A DNA stretch of 64,000 nt. Origin: Rallus limicola. Taxonomy: Eukaryota > Chordata > Aves > Gruiformes > Rallidae. The notes below the pieces were generated by a model. It was not told the origin of the DNA, did no database searches, and saw only the letters and a program-made list of their open reading frames with translations. The stretch is from the NCBI GenBank assembly GCA_022605955.1, contig JAKCOZ010000010.1:1488001-1552000 (forward strand), written 5' to 3'. Of this stretch, positions 11,801 through 26,800 are shown in pieces. Numbering within the stretch: the first letter of the stretch is position 1; each line of letters opens with the position of its first letter. A program made the position numbers and the translations under genes.

Positions 11801-14800
11801 GGCCAACACATGCTCACTCATGACACAGCCTCATAAAGGCTTGTTGTTGCCATAGCCATACATTCTTGCTTGATTACAATACTCAGAGCAGTACTTCAAA
11901 ATTTTAAGTCAAAGAGAATGCTGCACAAAAAAGGAGCAACATTCCCTCTATCCAGGGCTGCTCAACTTGATAACTGCCCACTTCAGAAGTGCCCTAAATG
12001 GGTGAGGGCAATGAGGCAGCATTCTTATAAAAGCATGCTTGGACACAACACCTTTGCTTGTGGCTGCAGTGGTAGGCTCAACTCAAAGGACACTGGCAAA
12101 TGCATTTTCCTGCTCTAATGGTACTAACTGGGTGGCCAGGCAGATTAGGAAGGAATAATTTGGTGCACTACTACAAGCTAGGGGTTAAACCACTGTGAAG
12201 CAGCTCTGTGAAGAAGGACCTGGAATCCTGGTGGACAAGTTAACCATGACCCAGCAGTGTGCCCTTGTGACCTACAAAGTCAGTCCTGGGGTGCATTGAG
12301 AAGACCATGGTCAGCAAGTTGAGGGAGATGATCCTCCCACTCTCCTCTGCCTTGGTGAGGCCACATCTGGAGTAGTGTGAGCACTTCTGGGCTTCCCAGT
12401 GCAAGAAAGACAAGGAACTGTGGGAGTCCAGCAGAGGGCTGCAGAGATGATGAGGGGACTGGAGGGGACTCCTGTGAGGAAAAGCTGGGAGGGCTGGGTC
12501 TGTTTGGCCTGGAGAAGACCAGGATGGGATCTGATCAGTTCTTACAGATACCCAAAAGGCAATTGCCCAGAGGATTAGGCACAGGTATTTCAGTGGTGCC
12601 CAGTGACAGGACAAGGGTCGATGGGCACAAAGTGGAACACAGGCTCTGAGGGTGACAGAGCACTGGGACAGGCGGCCCAGAGAGGTTGTGGAGTCTCCTT
12701 CTCTGGAGACATTCAACACCTGCCTGGACATGATCCTGTGCAACCTGCTCATGCTGATCCTGCTTTAGCTTGGGAGGCTGAACTAGGTGATTGCCAGAGG
12801 TCCCTTCCAATCCCTACCATTTGTTTTAGCAGCCTGAAAACCAGGGAACATGAGCAGGCATGGACAGTATTCCCTCAGCATGCCCACTGTACAGGGAATT
12901 AATTACCGTAGTTGCATTTCTAATAAGGATAGCCTCAACATTATGAAAGGGTACTCACAGCATCATGTCCAATAATTGTGGGTTAAGATGCCACCACAGT
13001 TTTACAGACAGGGTAGCTGTCTCTGGGTCAGATGCACAGAGCAAATGGTTAAGAAGCAGAGCACGTCTCTATGCAGCTGCTGCAAATACCTCTACTTGAG
13101 ATTTATACAGATGGAAACAACACATCACATCATTTGGAGTTAATTTTATCAGGGTTCTTATGTGACATCAGTAAACTCATTATAAGGCAACTTATCTTGC
13201 CAGAATGGGTACTGCAGTATGCATGAGAATCCATAACACAGTATCTAATGGAAAAGACACTGGACATTTCCTCACAACATGCATCATCATGTGAGACACA
13301 GGGCAGTATTTTCCAAGATTTTCCATTGCAGATGGGACAGCAAGCCATTTCCAATGGTATCGCTGAACTGAACCTTTTCCTCAGTTGTCTTTTGCAGACC
13401 TCAGACATAGTTCATCAACGTCTGCAACCAGAGATTGAACGTATCTTCTCTAAGTTCATCAGTTATGAAAGCAATGTCACCACTTAAAAGTCACTGTGCT
13501 GGAATCTACCTATGTGTACCTCATATTCTCATGTGAGATACAACAGAAAGCGAACAAAGGTTTGTACGACTCAGGAGATGGCTGCAGAGAACAGAAAGAC
13601 ATTGGTATATATCCTCACAGTGCCCTTTACACTTCTACACAGCACTCATAATTTAGCTGCTCCCTTTAAACATCCTTCAGTTCAGTTTTAAGCTTCGGCT
13701 TCTCCCAGCCTGTCATATACAAAATCTGGTGGTACTAAATTAAAGGAAAAAGTTTAACAGACCTGCACCCTGTTTAAGAAGCTCCGCTGCAGAGTTTGCA
13801 GCAGTCTGTGGAGAACTTTCTGCTGTCTCCTCCAAGGGATCTGCAAACAGAAAACACTGTCCATGTCTTGTTTGGTCTTGAATCAACGTTTCAACGCGTA
13901 TGGTCAAATATGAGTTTAGCTTTTCAAATTGTGATCTCATGTAGAGGACAACTCTTGGTCAGAAACATTAAATAATCTTGTATCTGCAACTGTAATGATT
14001 CATGTGGTTATTGTGCTGCATGGTTTTGGTTTTTTGGTGGCGGTTTTTTCCCTTCAGCACTGCAGGAGAGGTGTTCAACCTTTATTTCCTGACAGTAAAA
14101 GACACAGTATATGGTGCAGGGACACATATGGAGTCACATTAAAACAATACTAATAGCTATAATACTTTGCTACAACCTCAGAATATTTTAAATTGTGCAA
14201 TTTTAATTATCTCATTTAATGTGTATAATTAACGCTAATTTAGGCAGAAAGACTTTGTGTTTTTATGATGAAATCAGTGGATTGTGTTTTAATTCAGATA
14301 ACTACCTTTTTTTTTCATACTTATGTATAAAACAAGCACCTGAATTAGTAAGGCAGCAGCAGAATGTTTGCCCACCAACCTTTAGTTAAAATTAGTGAGA
14401 AAGCTATCCATCAGTATCTATGTTATTTCAGTTATATACGTATATATAAACATTAAAAGATCTCAATTACTGCTGTATTTAACATGATACATACTGTCTC
14501 TGAATACATTCAAGTGAGGAAGAAAGCATGACATTATTTGCATGTTTAGAATCATCCCTATGCTTTAATTACCTGTGTCAGAATCGTTAACACAGAACAC
14601 CATTTTAAAATGCATGATATCGGATTTAAAAAAAAAAACAACACAAAAACCAAAATAAAATTTCGTTGTGGTATGTTTTTTTTTTTTCAAAACAAGGCAA
14701 ATCTTTTAGTCCTACACTTCTGCCAGAACAGGAGCTTTCCATTTTCAGTGAGGACAAGGACAATAAACCCAACTACCACACTAGTTTACCATATAAAGAG

Positions 14801-17800
14801 ATCTCTGGTCACATCTACCATAGCATGTTTTTGTGCTAAAATGGTTTCATTAATGTAGTTTCATAATTCAAATGTTAGCTTTGAACACTCACACATGGCC
14901 TTTCACAAAAGCTTAAGGACTTCAGTAGAAAACTGCAAGAACTTTTAACATTTCAATAACACATCTGGTGTTAACTTCATGTGGGAGAGTAATAGACAAC
15001 TGAATTATGGGTCAGGCATATAGACATCTTCCTGTTGTCTTAGAGTGGTTTATAAAATCCCCATAACCAAAATTAGAACTAAAGTCCCATGATGCAACAC
15101 AGGCTTTCTGATCATTCACTTAAAATTGTGACCTATGTAACTTGCTATTTCCTTACTGCCAGTGCCACACTGAGGGCATCTTGTTCTTTACCTGCTTGCG
15201 TTCCCTAAAGCCCTTCTGCCACCCAGACCTGAATGAGTGGTTACATTTAACTATACATGGGCGTAATTTCATGTCTGAGAAGTACATCTGTCTTCATACA
15301 CGCTAGATTACTGTGCAGATTCCCATCATGCATATATGTTTATGACTGAAATATCAGTATGTAGTCTACTCCCAACTACAGCTTGGATAAAAAATGTCAG
15401 CAGTACTGGAGAACCACTTGTAAAACACAGTTTCCCTCCCTGTGCATTCTTGCTTAGATCTTAACTTGTGATGTTTTCATCTGCCTTCAGACACTGGCAC
15501 TTTGAAGCAGAGCTTGGCTGGGTATCTCTCTTCTGTACTTTAACAAGCATACCTCTGTCTGGGATGAGGAGTTTGCAGGGCAATGCCAGTGGAGTGATGG
15601 AATGCTGATACACCAGAGCTGTCAAACTCCCTGTAGTCAGAAGAGGAACAAGACACAAAACAGTTAACTTGGTGGACAAGAAAAATGCTTAACAGTTATG
15701 TTGGCTTTCAAGTACTTAATAGACCAAGGGGCCTTCCCCACTTCCCTCTAAAAAAATTTCTCTTGGTACCTAAGCCAAGACATTCTTCAGTCAACTTTAG
15801 TGTACTCGTGTTTTTCAGCACCCAGCACTGTCCTAGTTAGATATAACTGAACTCATTAATCACAGTCACACACTCTCCTTTCCCTCCTTAGACACATTGC
15901 TTAAATCCTAACCTAAAGAGCTTTGCTTCAAATAATACACAAAAAAACCAAAAACAGTAACATATGTGAGTTAGTAAGTTCCTTCTGATGTCCTTAACTT
16001 CTGCTACATTAAATGTAGTAAAATCTGATAAAGATGGTAAGCATACAAGGGGTTAATGCCATGTGATGAGGAAGAGTTCTGCCTCTTAGCCACCTAGTCT
16101 CCACTGTCCAGTGCTTTGTCTACACACACCTCTAACAGTATAAAAGATGGTCTAGGTTAAAACTCCTCCCTTTAATGCAGCAGTGATACAAGTAGTATTC
16201 TCTATTAAATTGTTCTTTCTTCTATTCAAAGTCACTTTTGTAATTTGAACTTGGCTTAATTAAAATAATTAAACTTTAGTCATCCTTTGATCCTGTTTAT
16301 TAACAAACACTGAACTTTATAATCATGCACTTAAGAAACATCACATTTCAATCAAAACCAACCTCATTTTTACAGTTCACAAAAATTTCTTTAAAATGAA
16401 AAAAAAGATCCAATTCTGCACAGGTCTTACAGAAACACAAAGACCAAATGGTGATTTTAATCCCATTTAATACCCATACATGTGTGTGGTAGGGCATGCC
16501 CACTTTGTGAAACAGTTTTGAGACTGTATCCATTGAAAGATTAATACATGCTCATACTAAATTATTAGTAGGGCTACATATGTACCATATAGAGGTACCT
16601 CAAGATCAAGGTAGGACTGAGATAAAACCTCTGTTTGACACTAAGTGTCTTGTGAAACACTGACAACATTCAATCCAGCTTTACTTCAAACAGGATTTGT
16701 TATTTTACACTTGTTCATTTTATGGTAGATGACCCTTTCATGAGTGTATGTAACAGGGCTGGTATAAGGGGGTGGGAGGGCTGCAGGGTGGCCTCTGTGG
16801 GAAGAGAGGTCAGCTCTGCCCGCACACTGGACACTGCTGGTTTCAACAGACCCACTGCAGCACACTGCTGAGCCATGGGTGGGATGCCTCTGGAAAAAAG
16901 AATCTAAGAAAGGGTCACACAGAGACAGGAAGGGAACAAAAACAGTGAGACAGCAGAAGGAGCACTACAGTCAGAGAAGAAAGAGGAGGAGAGGCTCCAG
17001 ACACCTAAGCTGACATCCCCCACCAGCTTGTGGAGGACTTTACACCGGAGCAGATGGGTATTTCCTGAAAGAAGTGGCCCACTGAGCTTGCATGTTGGAG
17101 CAGATTTTTTTCCTTAAGGATGGAAGGCCATAGGGAAAGCTCACACCTCAGTAGAGTAAAAGTGGGAGAGGGATCTTAATTGGAAAAAAAAACAACAAAA
17201 AAAATCGCCAAGTTGAGTCTCTTTTGCCCACAGTAGTAACTATTTAGAAATCTCCCTGTTCATTTAGAAATCTCAGCCCATGAGCTTTCTCACCCAGTCT
17301 TTCCCTCCTGCCCCACAAAGGAAGGCTAATGAGTGAGCAGCTTAGGTAGGTGTCTGGCTGTTTGCCACAACAGGTAATACACTTTCATCGTATTACTGTG
17401 GGTAAGGTGACACAGCACAAGGTACTTTGTCAATGTCCCATTCTGGTGTCATTTTAGCCAGCTAGTATGCAGTATAACTGTAACACAGGACAAAATTAGG
17501 CAAAGGACCTGAATCTATTAAGGCCAGTAACAATCATCTAGCTCAGCTGGCTGCAGCAGCATTAGTAATGGTAGACAGACTAGACCACTTAAAGTTTGGT
17601 CATGTGCATCTGTGCTAGAGTCCCTCACACATATACTTAAGGTAAATGTGTACAAGGCTCTTATAAGCCTTAGAACGGGCTCCTACAGAAATCATCAGGG
17701 CTTGAGCATCAAGTAGTCTCTCATCTGCACTCCATCCAAGACCATAAAACAGCTTTGGCAAACGCAAACTGTTTCCATTCTCTGTGACTGTGTGATGCAA

Positions 17801-20800
17801 AGTACTTACCAAAGTACGGTTCATTTGGGCATCCTTTCAAGCGCACCCCCTTGTGAGTGCATTCGATCAGAAAATGCCTTACAAGTTCATTTGACAAATC
17901 TCCAGCTGTGTTGAAAATTGATGAGAAACAATGAACAGACAACAGTCACACAAATTAGGAAGTCTTTCTTTATGAAGCAGTTTTCCACATTACCCCCAAA
18001 CGTTGCATATACAGCATGCAAACCTGCTCTGCTGCAAGGTTGCAAGCTGTGAGGAAAAGGTTATTTAGCAGAAAAGAAGCAAATAGTTTATTTCTTTAGA
18101 CAACCAGACATAAAAATTATAATCCTAAGTGACTGAACATGTAAATGAAGTGACTGGTATCAAAATATCCACGCATGGTCCTAGCTACAGACAGGAATGG
18201 GAATTAGCAAAATGGATGGTTAGAAACTCTGTTGTACTTGCCCATTAGAAGAACTTGTATATGCAAAAATAGAATCATAGAATCATTTAGGTTGTAAAAG
18301 ACCTTTAAGGTCTTTGAGTCCAACTGGAAAGTTTAACTATGCTCTGGAAAAAACCCTAACAAGTACTTCATTGTTTTACAGTTAGTTTGTGTATGAAGTA
18401 GTTATTAATTTGGTTTAAAAAGGCATTATTTTGTAAGATTAATGAATATAACGAACTAAGATTTGTAGTGACAGTTCTGCTCACTGAGCATTAACACATT
18501 AACACAAGAGAAAACTTAGCTATACAAAGGTAATGATGCCAAATTACTCAGCAATATTTTTTTAAGTTTTAGAATGTTTACAACTTTACATTAAATCTTT
18601 GCTCCTGAAAACAACCAATTACATGGAACACTCAGGTTTCAGTACATTTTTGAAGACATGTTTTATCTCCTAGGAATCTAGGACAAATTGAGATTGTTAA
18701 GCTGGATTTAATTAGAAGATTCTAAGTCCAAGAGGCATATAAAAATTCCCCACGGATTTATAATTCTTTTATATTAATATACACACATATGCAGACTTAT
18801 AATTAAGACAATCATTATTTCTTAAGAGTGGCACACCTGACCTCAAACTGAATCTCTCTTCAAGTAATTAAAGCGTTATTTCACAGCAATGGGACAAACC
18901 TACCCACCTACTCGAACCTTAACAGAAGGGCCATGAACACAAATGCTCCCTTTCATTATGATCTATCAGCAACACTCCAGGAAACACATGACATGAAGGG
19001 TTGATTTTCAGGCTAATACAGGTGAACACATTAATTTGGACAGCAAAAGTTATTTGCAAGCACATACAGCAAAGATCACTTTTCCAAAGACCTTACTGTT
19101 TGCCACAGTGCTCTCACAATATTAGAAATAAAGGACTACAAGAGTGTGTGGGAAGGGGAAGCCTGAAACAAGAAAACTACAAGTCACTGAACAAATTTGT
19201 GCCTTCTGAGATGAAGCAGTAAGAATCAAAAAAGATAAATACCACAATGTGAGGACTGGAAGAATGCTACATCTCAACTAAAATCTCATTTACTGCCACA
19301 ATTCTGTGATACAACAAGCATAAGCTGGCTCTTAAATGCTAGTAGAGTTTGAATTTTCATGTCTTCCTGCACTTCATTAGTCTGCTGATACAAAAACATT
19401 ACTAAAAACACATACAGCCACTCTCTTGTTTGCCTTCTTGTTGTTGCTATCACCACCCCCGTGCACCCTTGTTGTCTTCATTAAATGACACATTGCAGTG
19501 GTTCTCCTGATGTTTCTTGGCAATAAAAGGAATGCTTACATGGAAAAAATTTATTAGAAATTGTCTCAAGATACCAGATAAAGTGTGTAGAATTTTAAAG
19601 TATTATTGTAATAGAGGTGTACTGCTAACCTTGCCCCAGTGTAAGCATGAAATCTTAAAACAAACCACAAACCAACAGCAAACTAACCAAATCCAGACAA
19701 GATCACACTTCTATAACTTCTATACTTCCATGACACTAAGATCACTTTCCTGTGATTTCAGGTGCTTACCTCACCAGGCAGCATGTACAAATGACCTAGG
19801 CAGTGTGACTAGAGCCCTTCCTGGTAAAGACTGAGGCAAAAAACTCATTGAGTACCTCAGGCTTCTCCATATCCTTGGTAACCAGGACATTCAGTCTTCC
19901 AGTTAAGAACCACTTACATGGTGGTATGTGGATCAAATGCAGACTTCTGACTGCTAGAGATAACCTATTACTGAGATAACACCAGTGTTCTGTCAGGTTA
20001 TTAACACCTGATTATTAACACAGGTACAACACATGCACGGCCACAATGAAAATACACTTCTGAGCCATGGTGGAACTGTAAAGTACAACAGACATTTTAT
20101 CCAGTCTCATTTAACCAGGTAACAAAATAGAGCCTGTAATTCAAGTTGAACCCAATAGGACAGGGGAGATTCTTCTAGATTACTACCCAGTAATAAGGAC
20201 CTACTAGCCTACTATGTACAGCTTGGTCAGTAATAGGTATAAAGCATACAGTACCTTTCTTGTTTAGCTGCAGCACAGAAGGAGGTGGTGTGGCAACTTT
20301 CATTGCTAGCCCATAGGCTCCCCGGAAAGAATGACTGTCTCGAACAACGAATGACCCAGGCTCCTTGTCCTTGAGAACAGCAATCGCTGCAAGGGATCCC
20401 GGGAAAGAGAGAGAAAAAGAGTTCCAGAACAGTGCACACACCCAAACAGTACAAATTAATGGTATGCTAAAAGATATATCCTTTTTTTTGGTCTCTGCTG
20501 CTGTAAAACAGAGTAAAAACTGCTGTAAAATAGAATACAAGCATGTTTGGGGGATCTTGGCAAATCCCACAGAAACTCATTTCAAGAGAAGCCTGAAGTA
20601 CAGATCCCTTCTGACATGCAGACCCCACCAGAATTCCTGCAACCAGTGCAAGAGCAAGCTGATTCCTGCTCACAGTTAGTAGCATGACAGAGAATCTCTA
20701 ATTCCCAGGCTGGTAGCCTGACAATGGATCTCTGGATCTCTCTAATTCCCAGGCTGGTAGCCTGACAATGCTGACAACAGTTTTTCTTCTCCTATGTAGC

Positions 20801-23800
20801 TTCCACAGGGCAGAGCAGATCAGTTTTCGTCAACCACCAAGTTTCTGTCACTGCAAAGGGGTCTCACTCCTGTGCTAGTTTTAAAGGAGGGCAGGGATAT
20901 ATTTCTGCTTTGACCATCTGAAAATTTAAATATTTGTGTCCATATTCTGTGATCTCTGATGGAAGTGTGACATGAAGTCCTTCCCCAGAGGAACCGTTTG
21001 CAGATAAACTGATCTTGTGTTGCATATATCTACTGAAGACTTTCAAAACCAAAAGCCCAAAATCTTAAGCTCACTTTGAAAATAAGACAAAATATTTATC
21101 CAATGATTGATCTTAATTTCATCTTAATAAAACCGTAGCACTTGGATCTTTTTTTTGTTTTGTTTGTTTCCCCTTAAGCTTTTTGTAAATCCTTGTCTTT
21201 GTTTCCAGAATTTCTAACAATCAGCAAGACTTCAAAGAAACCCTGGAAAAAGCCCAAATATGACCCTGGAGTCCTTAACTGCCTGTATATATAGCACATG
21301 GAAATTATGCTTATGGGGCATGAAGCCATGTTTTGCAAGCTTTGAGCAATGATTACATCAGAAACACCAACGTTTTTAAACTTCCCCCCCATGAAAACAA
21401 AAGTAGTAACAGCTAATCTGAAAAATGCAGGCATAACTGTCTCCTGTTCAAGTGAGTTCTCACAATAACCCTGCAATTCAGCAGTATTTACATAACACTT
21501 CTAAATCTGCAGGGGGACAGTAATTGTTTGTGACAGGAGCCATCCATTAAGTACAGGAAAAAAAGAACAAGCACTCCTCCTCTTCAACAAGAGTATCTTA
21601 AAACACTTTATGAAAGGAATTTTACTTGGTAAGGTGACAAGAGGCATACTAAAAGGTTGGGAAGATTTTATTTTCATTTGTTCAGACAGGTAGGTTTACC
21701 TTCCCTCTCTAGACTCACATCAAGGCTGGAAATTTTTTTTACACACCTATAAAGTGTTCTCAATATGGGCAGGGAGCAGATAAGGGGAAGGGGACTGGAG
21801 TGAAAGGAACAGTAAAAAATAATCTGAAAAGGAATTAATGATCTGTTTTCTGTTACTATTATTCTCCTGAGCTTGTATTTACCACTACAAGGGGCATCTC
21901 CACCCTCTGAGAAACTATGAACTAGATAGACATAGCAATTCATCATTTCCTTAGAGGTGAAGGCTATTTTGGTTTTGTGTGAACTTCCTTTCCAATGCAG
22001 AACTAATTTGTCATTTTTCCTTTTTGACAACCATATTTTAAGAGTCCCAGTTTCAAATCCTGCTGTAATTCATTACATACAGCTCAGTATGTATATTACA
22101 AGACAGACACAAGGGCCATCAGACCAATTGCATCTACAAAGCACCCAGCATGCTTTATTTACACATTGCTGCAGGGACAAAGTCTAAGTTCCTAAGCACA
22201 TGTTTTTTGTATTTCTTTTAGACATCAAGTATGCATAAAAAGTATTTAAGGAGAATTAATCAACCAGCCTTTCTGTGAATGTATATGCCAGAATATGTAT
22301 CAGTTGATATACCTTGTTCTCTTGAAATATCTGGCTTATACCAGAACTTGGACGTGTCCTGGACAAATTTTACAGTCACATGTTTATCAGTTGCGTTTTC
22401 TGTGAAATAGAAGGGAAAATGAGTAAAGATTTCTTTTAAATACAAAAGCATTATTAACAACTTTCCAACTTTCCATCATTTTAATTATCTTTAAAAATCA
22501 TGATTGGAAGAACTATTTAGAGAAACTCTGAACTATTTAAGAACCAGCAAATACAATACCATACACTAAGATTCTGAAAGCATTCTTGAAGTTTCATTTT
22601 GCAAAGCACAGAAAGTATTAAAAACTCTTAAATTTATAAAGCTGTGTTAAATACAAAGCTTCTCAGAGGGGTCCAATGAATACACATACACATTTTAAAC
22701 TATTTTTGACACAAGTCTAGAAAGCTGCAGAGGTAAGCAAGCCCCTTATTAAAAGAAGTTGGACTCCACACTGCTCACTTACTTGTTTTGGCAGTTCAAA
22801 CAGTAGGCTGCCCTCGGCTGATACCAAGGGAAGCACAGAAAGAGATCTACAGCCTTGTTCTTTGAATAAGATATTCAAAGCCAGTGAACTGGTGCCACTT
22901 ACAGCAAGCATTCAAGTCCTCTGTGGCATTTTCATTCTTTTTTTTTTTTCCTCCTCACTTTTAAAATCCCCTAAATGCTTTTAGTAAACTTATATAAAAT
23001 CTAATGTATTTTTTATTTCTTTGATGCAGAACCTACCTGGTACTGGTGAAGTGTTTAACATTTTTGAGAAATCTGGGAGGACATTTGGGAAGGGGATGCT
23101 GATTGTGCTTCCACTGTGGGGGCTAGAGAAACCACTTGAAGAAGGTGACACAGAGGCAAAAGAACGGTCTCCTTCAGAGGACCTCTTTTTCTCTGGAAGA
23201 GGTGGCTGAGCATGTAGGTTCCCTCCATGGTGCTGCTGAGCCATGTTGTTCTGGCTATTGTGTCCAGAGGCCACTGTAAGAAAGTTTTGCGTCAAAAAAC
23301 CATTGTCCTCAGCACTTGCCACTGATGAGCTCATGGGTTTAGGAGAGATGCTAGTATTGGCTATGAATGTAGTTTGTTTCTCCTCTCGTGGGGAAATACT
23401 GCTCCTGTTGCCCCCACCATAGCTGAGGTAGGCCCGGGCACTGCTTCTGACAGCAGGGTCTTGCTGTGACTCTGCTGGTGAATTCTCCAGGCTGCTCATG
23501 GTGACAACTTGCAGTCCTGGAGTTTGGAAATGAGACAAGAGAGAGACATCTTGCACAGCGTTTGAAAATTCAGAGGGCACAAGGTAACCTCCTGGAGGCC
23601 TGCTGTTTCCCATTGAAAGCTGGAGCGATGAGGAAGCTTTAGGGCTGCTTTCAAGCCAAGGACGTTCTGTTGCAGTGGAGCTGTCAAAAAAAAGCCAAAA
23701 ATTGAACATAAATAAACTAGCCAAATAATTCTCTTACGTCACTGTACAACCCATACTCCAGCAACCCTTGATAGCAATGACAAGGATATCAGTATATATT

Positions 23801-26800
23801 GTGACAAGGATATCAGTAGATTTTAACAGATCAAAGTGGAAGGGCCATAAAGAAATGAAAGGGAAGCAAATGAAAGAGGACACTGAAAGAAAAAAAAAAC
23901 CAACCTAACAGCTGTAACTATCATCTGCTAGATGAAATGAAAAAATGACAGAACAAATATTTAGAAAGGGAACAAAGTTTTCTAGATAAAGTTTGAAGTA
24001 GGAATGCAATGTTGATAATGACTGCATTGCCTGATAACCTTTTAATTCATATCCACGTATAATGAAATGTTACATTCCCTCCTCCTCAGAAAATGCTAAC
24101 ATACTTTATTCACTCTTATGATTCAGATTCATAATCACATTAAAAAAACATTCTTTCACAGTCCAAGTACTGATTGAATATGAAATAAGTTAGATAGGAA
24201 GATAAATAAAAGATAAGCATAAACATACTTTTTACCACAATACAATTATGAAATAATAGAATCTCTCAGGCTGCCAAACAGTTGAAAGGGAATCACTATC
24301 AAAACCAAATTCTCTCAGATTTTACTGACTAGAAATGCATGTACAGCAGTGCGCAGTGTTCCCTCTCTGATACAGAACTTATTCCAATGTGAAATTTTGT
24401 TAAGTATTTTCCAGTAAAGTAGTAGAGAAGCTGCTTAAGTATAAATGAAAATATATAAGAGCCTGTGTTAGCATATAATAAAGTAACTGAGCTATAAATT
24501 TTTATTTATTTTTTATTCCTATTTATCTTCACTGCTAATTGTCTCCCTGACACATAAGTAACACCTTTGTATGCAGTAAATTCAAGCTGATGAACAAGAT
24601 CATCGTTAAATGTCAAGTCCATGGACTACTGCTCTGCAATGAAGATGCAAGAATAGTAATTGGCTGGAAACTATAGTTACGATAACTAAACAGTAAGCTA
24701 GAAGAATCTTTTCCTACCTTTCTCCCCCTGGGATCGGACTGTTGCTTGAAACAGTACATGAAGATGTAAAACAGCGCTGAAAGGAGGGATCTGTCTGCAT
24801 GTTTGCCCTCAGTAAAGCAGGGTTAGTGCTCACAGCGCTGTCAGACATTGCCATAGAGTGGTTAATGGCTTCTGTGTAACTCCGAGATTCTGCAGCAAAG
24901 GAAACAAAGTTAAAAGGCAAGTTAAAACACAACTCACATTTTTATGGAGCTTGTATTGAAAGTGTTTATAAAGCAATGTTTTTTTCTTAATAAGACTCTA
25001 AAGAAAAGGTTTTACTGTTTAAGCAGTAACATTTTATTTCACAACATTGTGTTGATTGCTGAAAATATCCAGCAGGACAAATAGTAGAGGGAATGAAGAT
25101 TACAGAATTGCACCACACAAACTGCTTTATCAGTTCTCCAGGGCATGTTCTCTAGCCCAAAAGATGAGAACAGACACATCTGTTCCAAGTTGGTCTGCAT
25201 TCCACAGTCTGCAGTGTTGATCAGATATGTCTGGTTAAGTGTCCTATGTGACTACACACACCATCAGTGTGCACTTAAACACCAAAGTCATAGAAAACTG
25301 AGGTATTAATTCAGCCTGTCCATTCAGCCTGCTGCTGAATGGAGCAGAGGACCTGGGAGAAAATGACACAGAAAATGGTGAGGTACTCAAAACCTTCTGG
25401 TAGACATGAGTCTACCAGAAAGACAGGCCTTTCAGAATCGCATGCCCCTGAGACTTCAGCACTGCACCTACCCATCTCTTAAACACCCCCAGGGATTACT
25501 ACTCCACCACCTCCCTGGGCAGCCCATTCCAGTGCCTGAAAACCTGCTCTGTGAAGAAATTTTTCCTAACATGCAATCTCAAGTAGATTTAGAGCAGTCA
25601 GCATGGATTCACAAAAGGGAAATCATGCTTATCCACCCTGATAGCCTTCTTCAGTGAACGGACTAGCTTAGTGCCTACGGGAAGAGCAGTGGATGTTGCT
25701 TATCTTGACTTTAGTCAGGCCTTTATCACTGGCTCCCATAACATCCTCATAAACAAGCAGACAAAGCATGGGTTAGATAAGAAGACGTGGAGCTGGACTG
25801 AAAACTCTCTGGGCCACTAGGAGGCAAGTGACTAGTACTATACCCCAGGGGTTTATACCGGGGTCAGAGCAGTTCAACACCTTTATTAAAAACCTGGATG
25901 ATGCAATAAAGTTTTACCAGCAAGTTTGTAGACAATAGTAAACTGTGAGGAGTGATTGATAAACCAAATGACTGTGCTGCCATTTAGAAGTGGAATAAAT
26001 GGGCCAAGAGGAATCTCAAGAAGTCCAATAAAGGGAAATGCAGACTGCTACACCTGAGAAGAAACACTCCCAGACACCAGTACAAGCTATGGGCCAACTG
26101 GCTAGAACACAGCCCTGAGGAGTAGGACCTGGAGGTTCTGGTAAGCAGAAAGCTGGCCATGTGCCAGCAATACAACATCATGGCAAAGGTGGTCAACAGC
26201 ATTCTGGGCTGCATCAGAAAGAGTGCTGCCAGCAGATATGGGGAGGTGCTTAGCACTAGCGAGACCACATCTGGAGCCCTGTGTCCATTTCTGGGCTCCC
26301 CAATACAAGAGAGACGAGGACCTGCTTGAGCAAGTCCAGCTTAAGGCCACAAAGAAGCCTGGAGCACCAGTAGAACTATGGTATTGTGCATAGGAGCAGG
26401 GGCTGAGAGCGCTGGTACTGCCAGCCTGAAGAAAAGAAAGCTCAATGGTATATTACCACTGTGTACAAAAACCTGATAGGAGAGAATGAAGATGAGGGAG
26501 CCAGTCTTCTCTCACTCTTCTGTTCAGATTAGGAGAAAAGGACAAAACTTGGGTTAAAACGCAGTTGAGCAGCACAGAGAAGCATGGGGTTTAGTTACCA
26601 GTACAGCTACAGACTTCAGGTGTGACTTTGTTCACTCCTCAAAGACAAAAAGGTAAACCAACTGGAAGCTTTTTCTTCTCTGATAGCTTGCAAACAGCAT
26701 CAGAGTAATTGATTTCTAAGCTGATTCAAGTCTGAACTACGTTCAACTTAATTATACTGGACATAAACACTACAGGATACCATTTAAAAAAAATGCATTG

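Larger units (their letters stand above)
17906..20254 (-). other. TNS3 intron with two short CR1 fragments
   Basis: A 2.3-kb intron inside the SH2-coding region. It has a CR1 3'-tail fragment at 18272-18345 and a CR1 internal fragment at 19788-19900. The remainder is unique AT-rich sequence. Confidence 0.6.

Noticed and set aside
14427..14700. AT-rich and homopolymer stretches considered as regulatory
   Set aside because: Simple A and T runs are common in avian introns and nothing distinguishes these.
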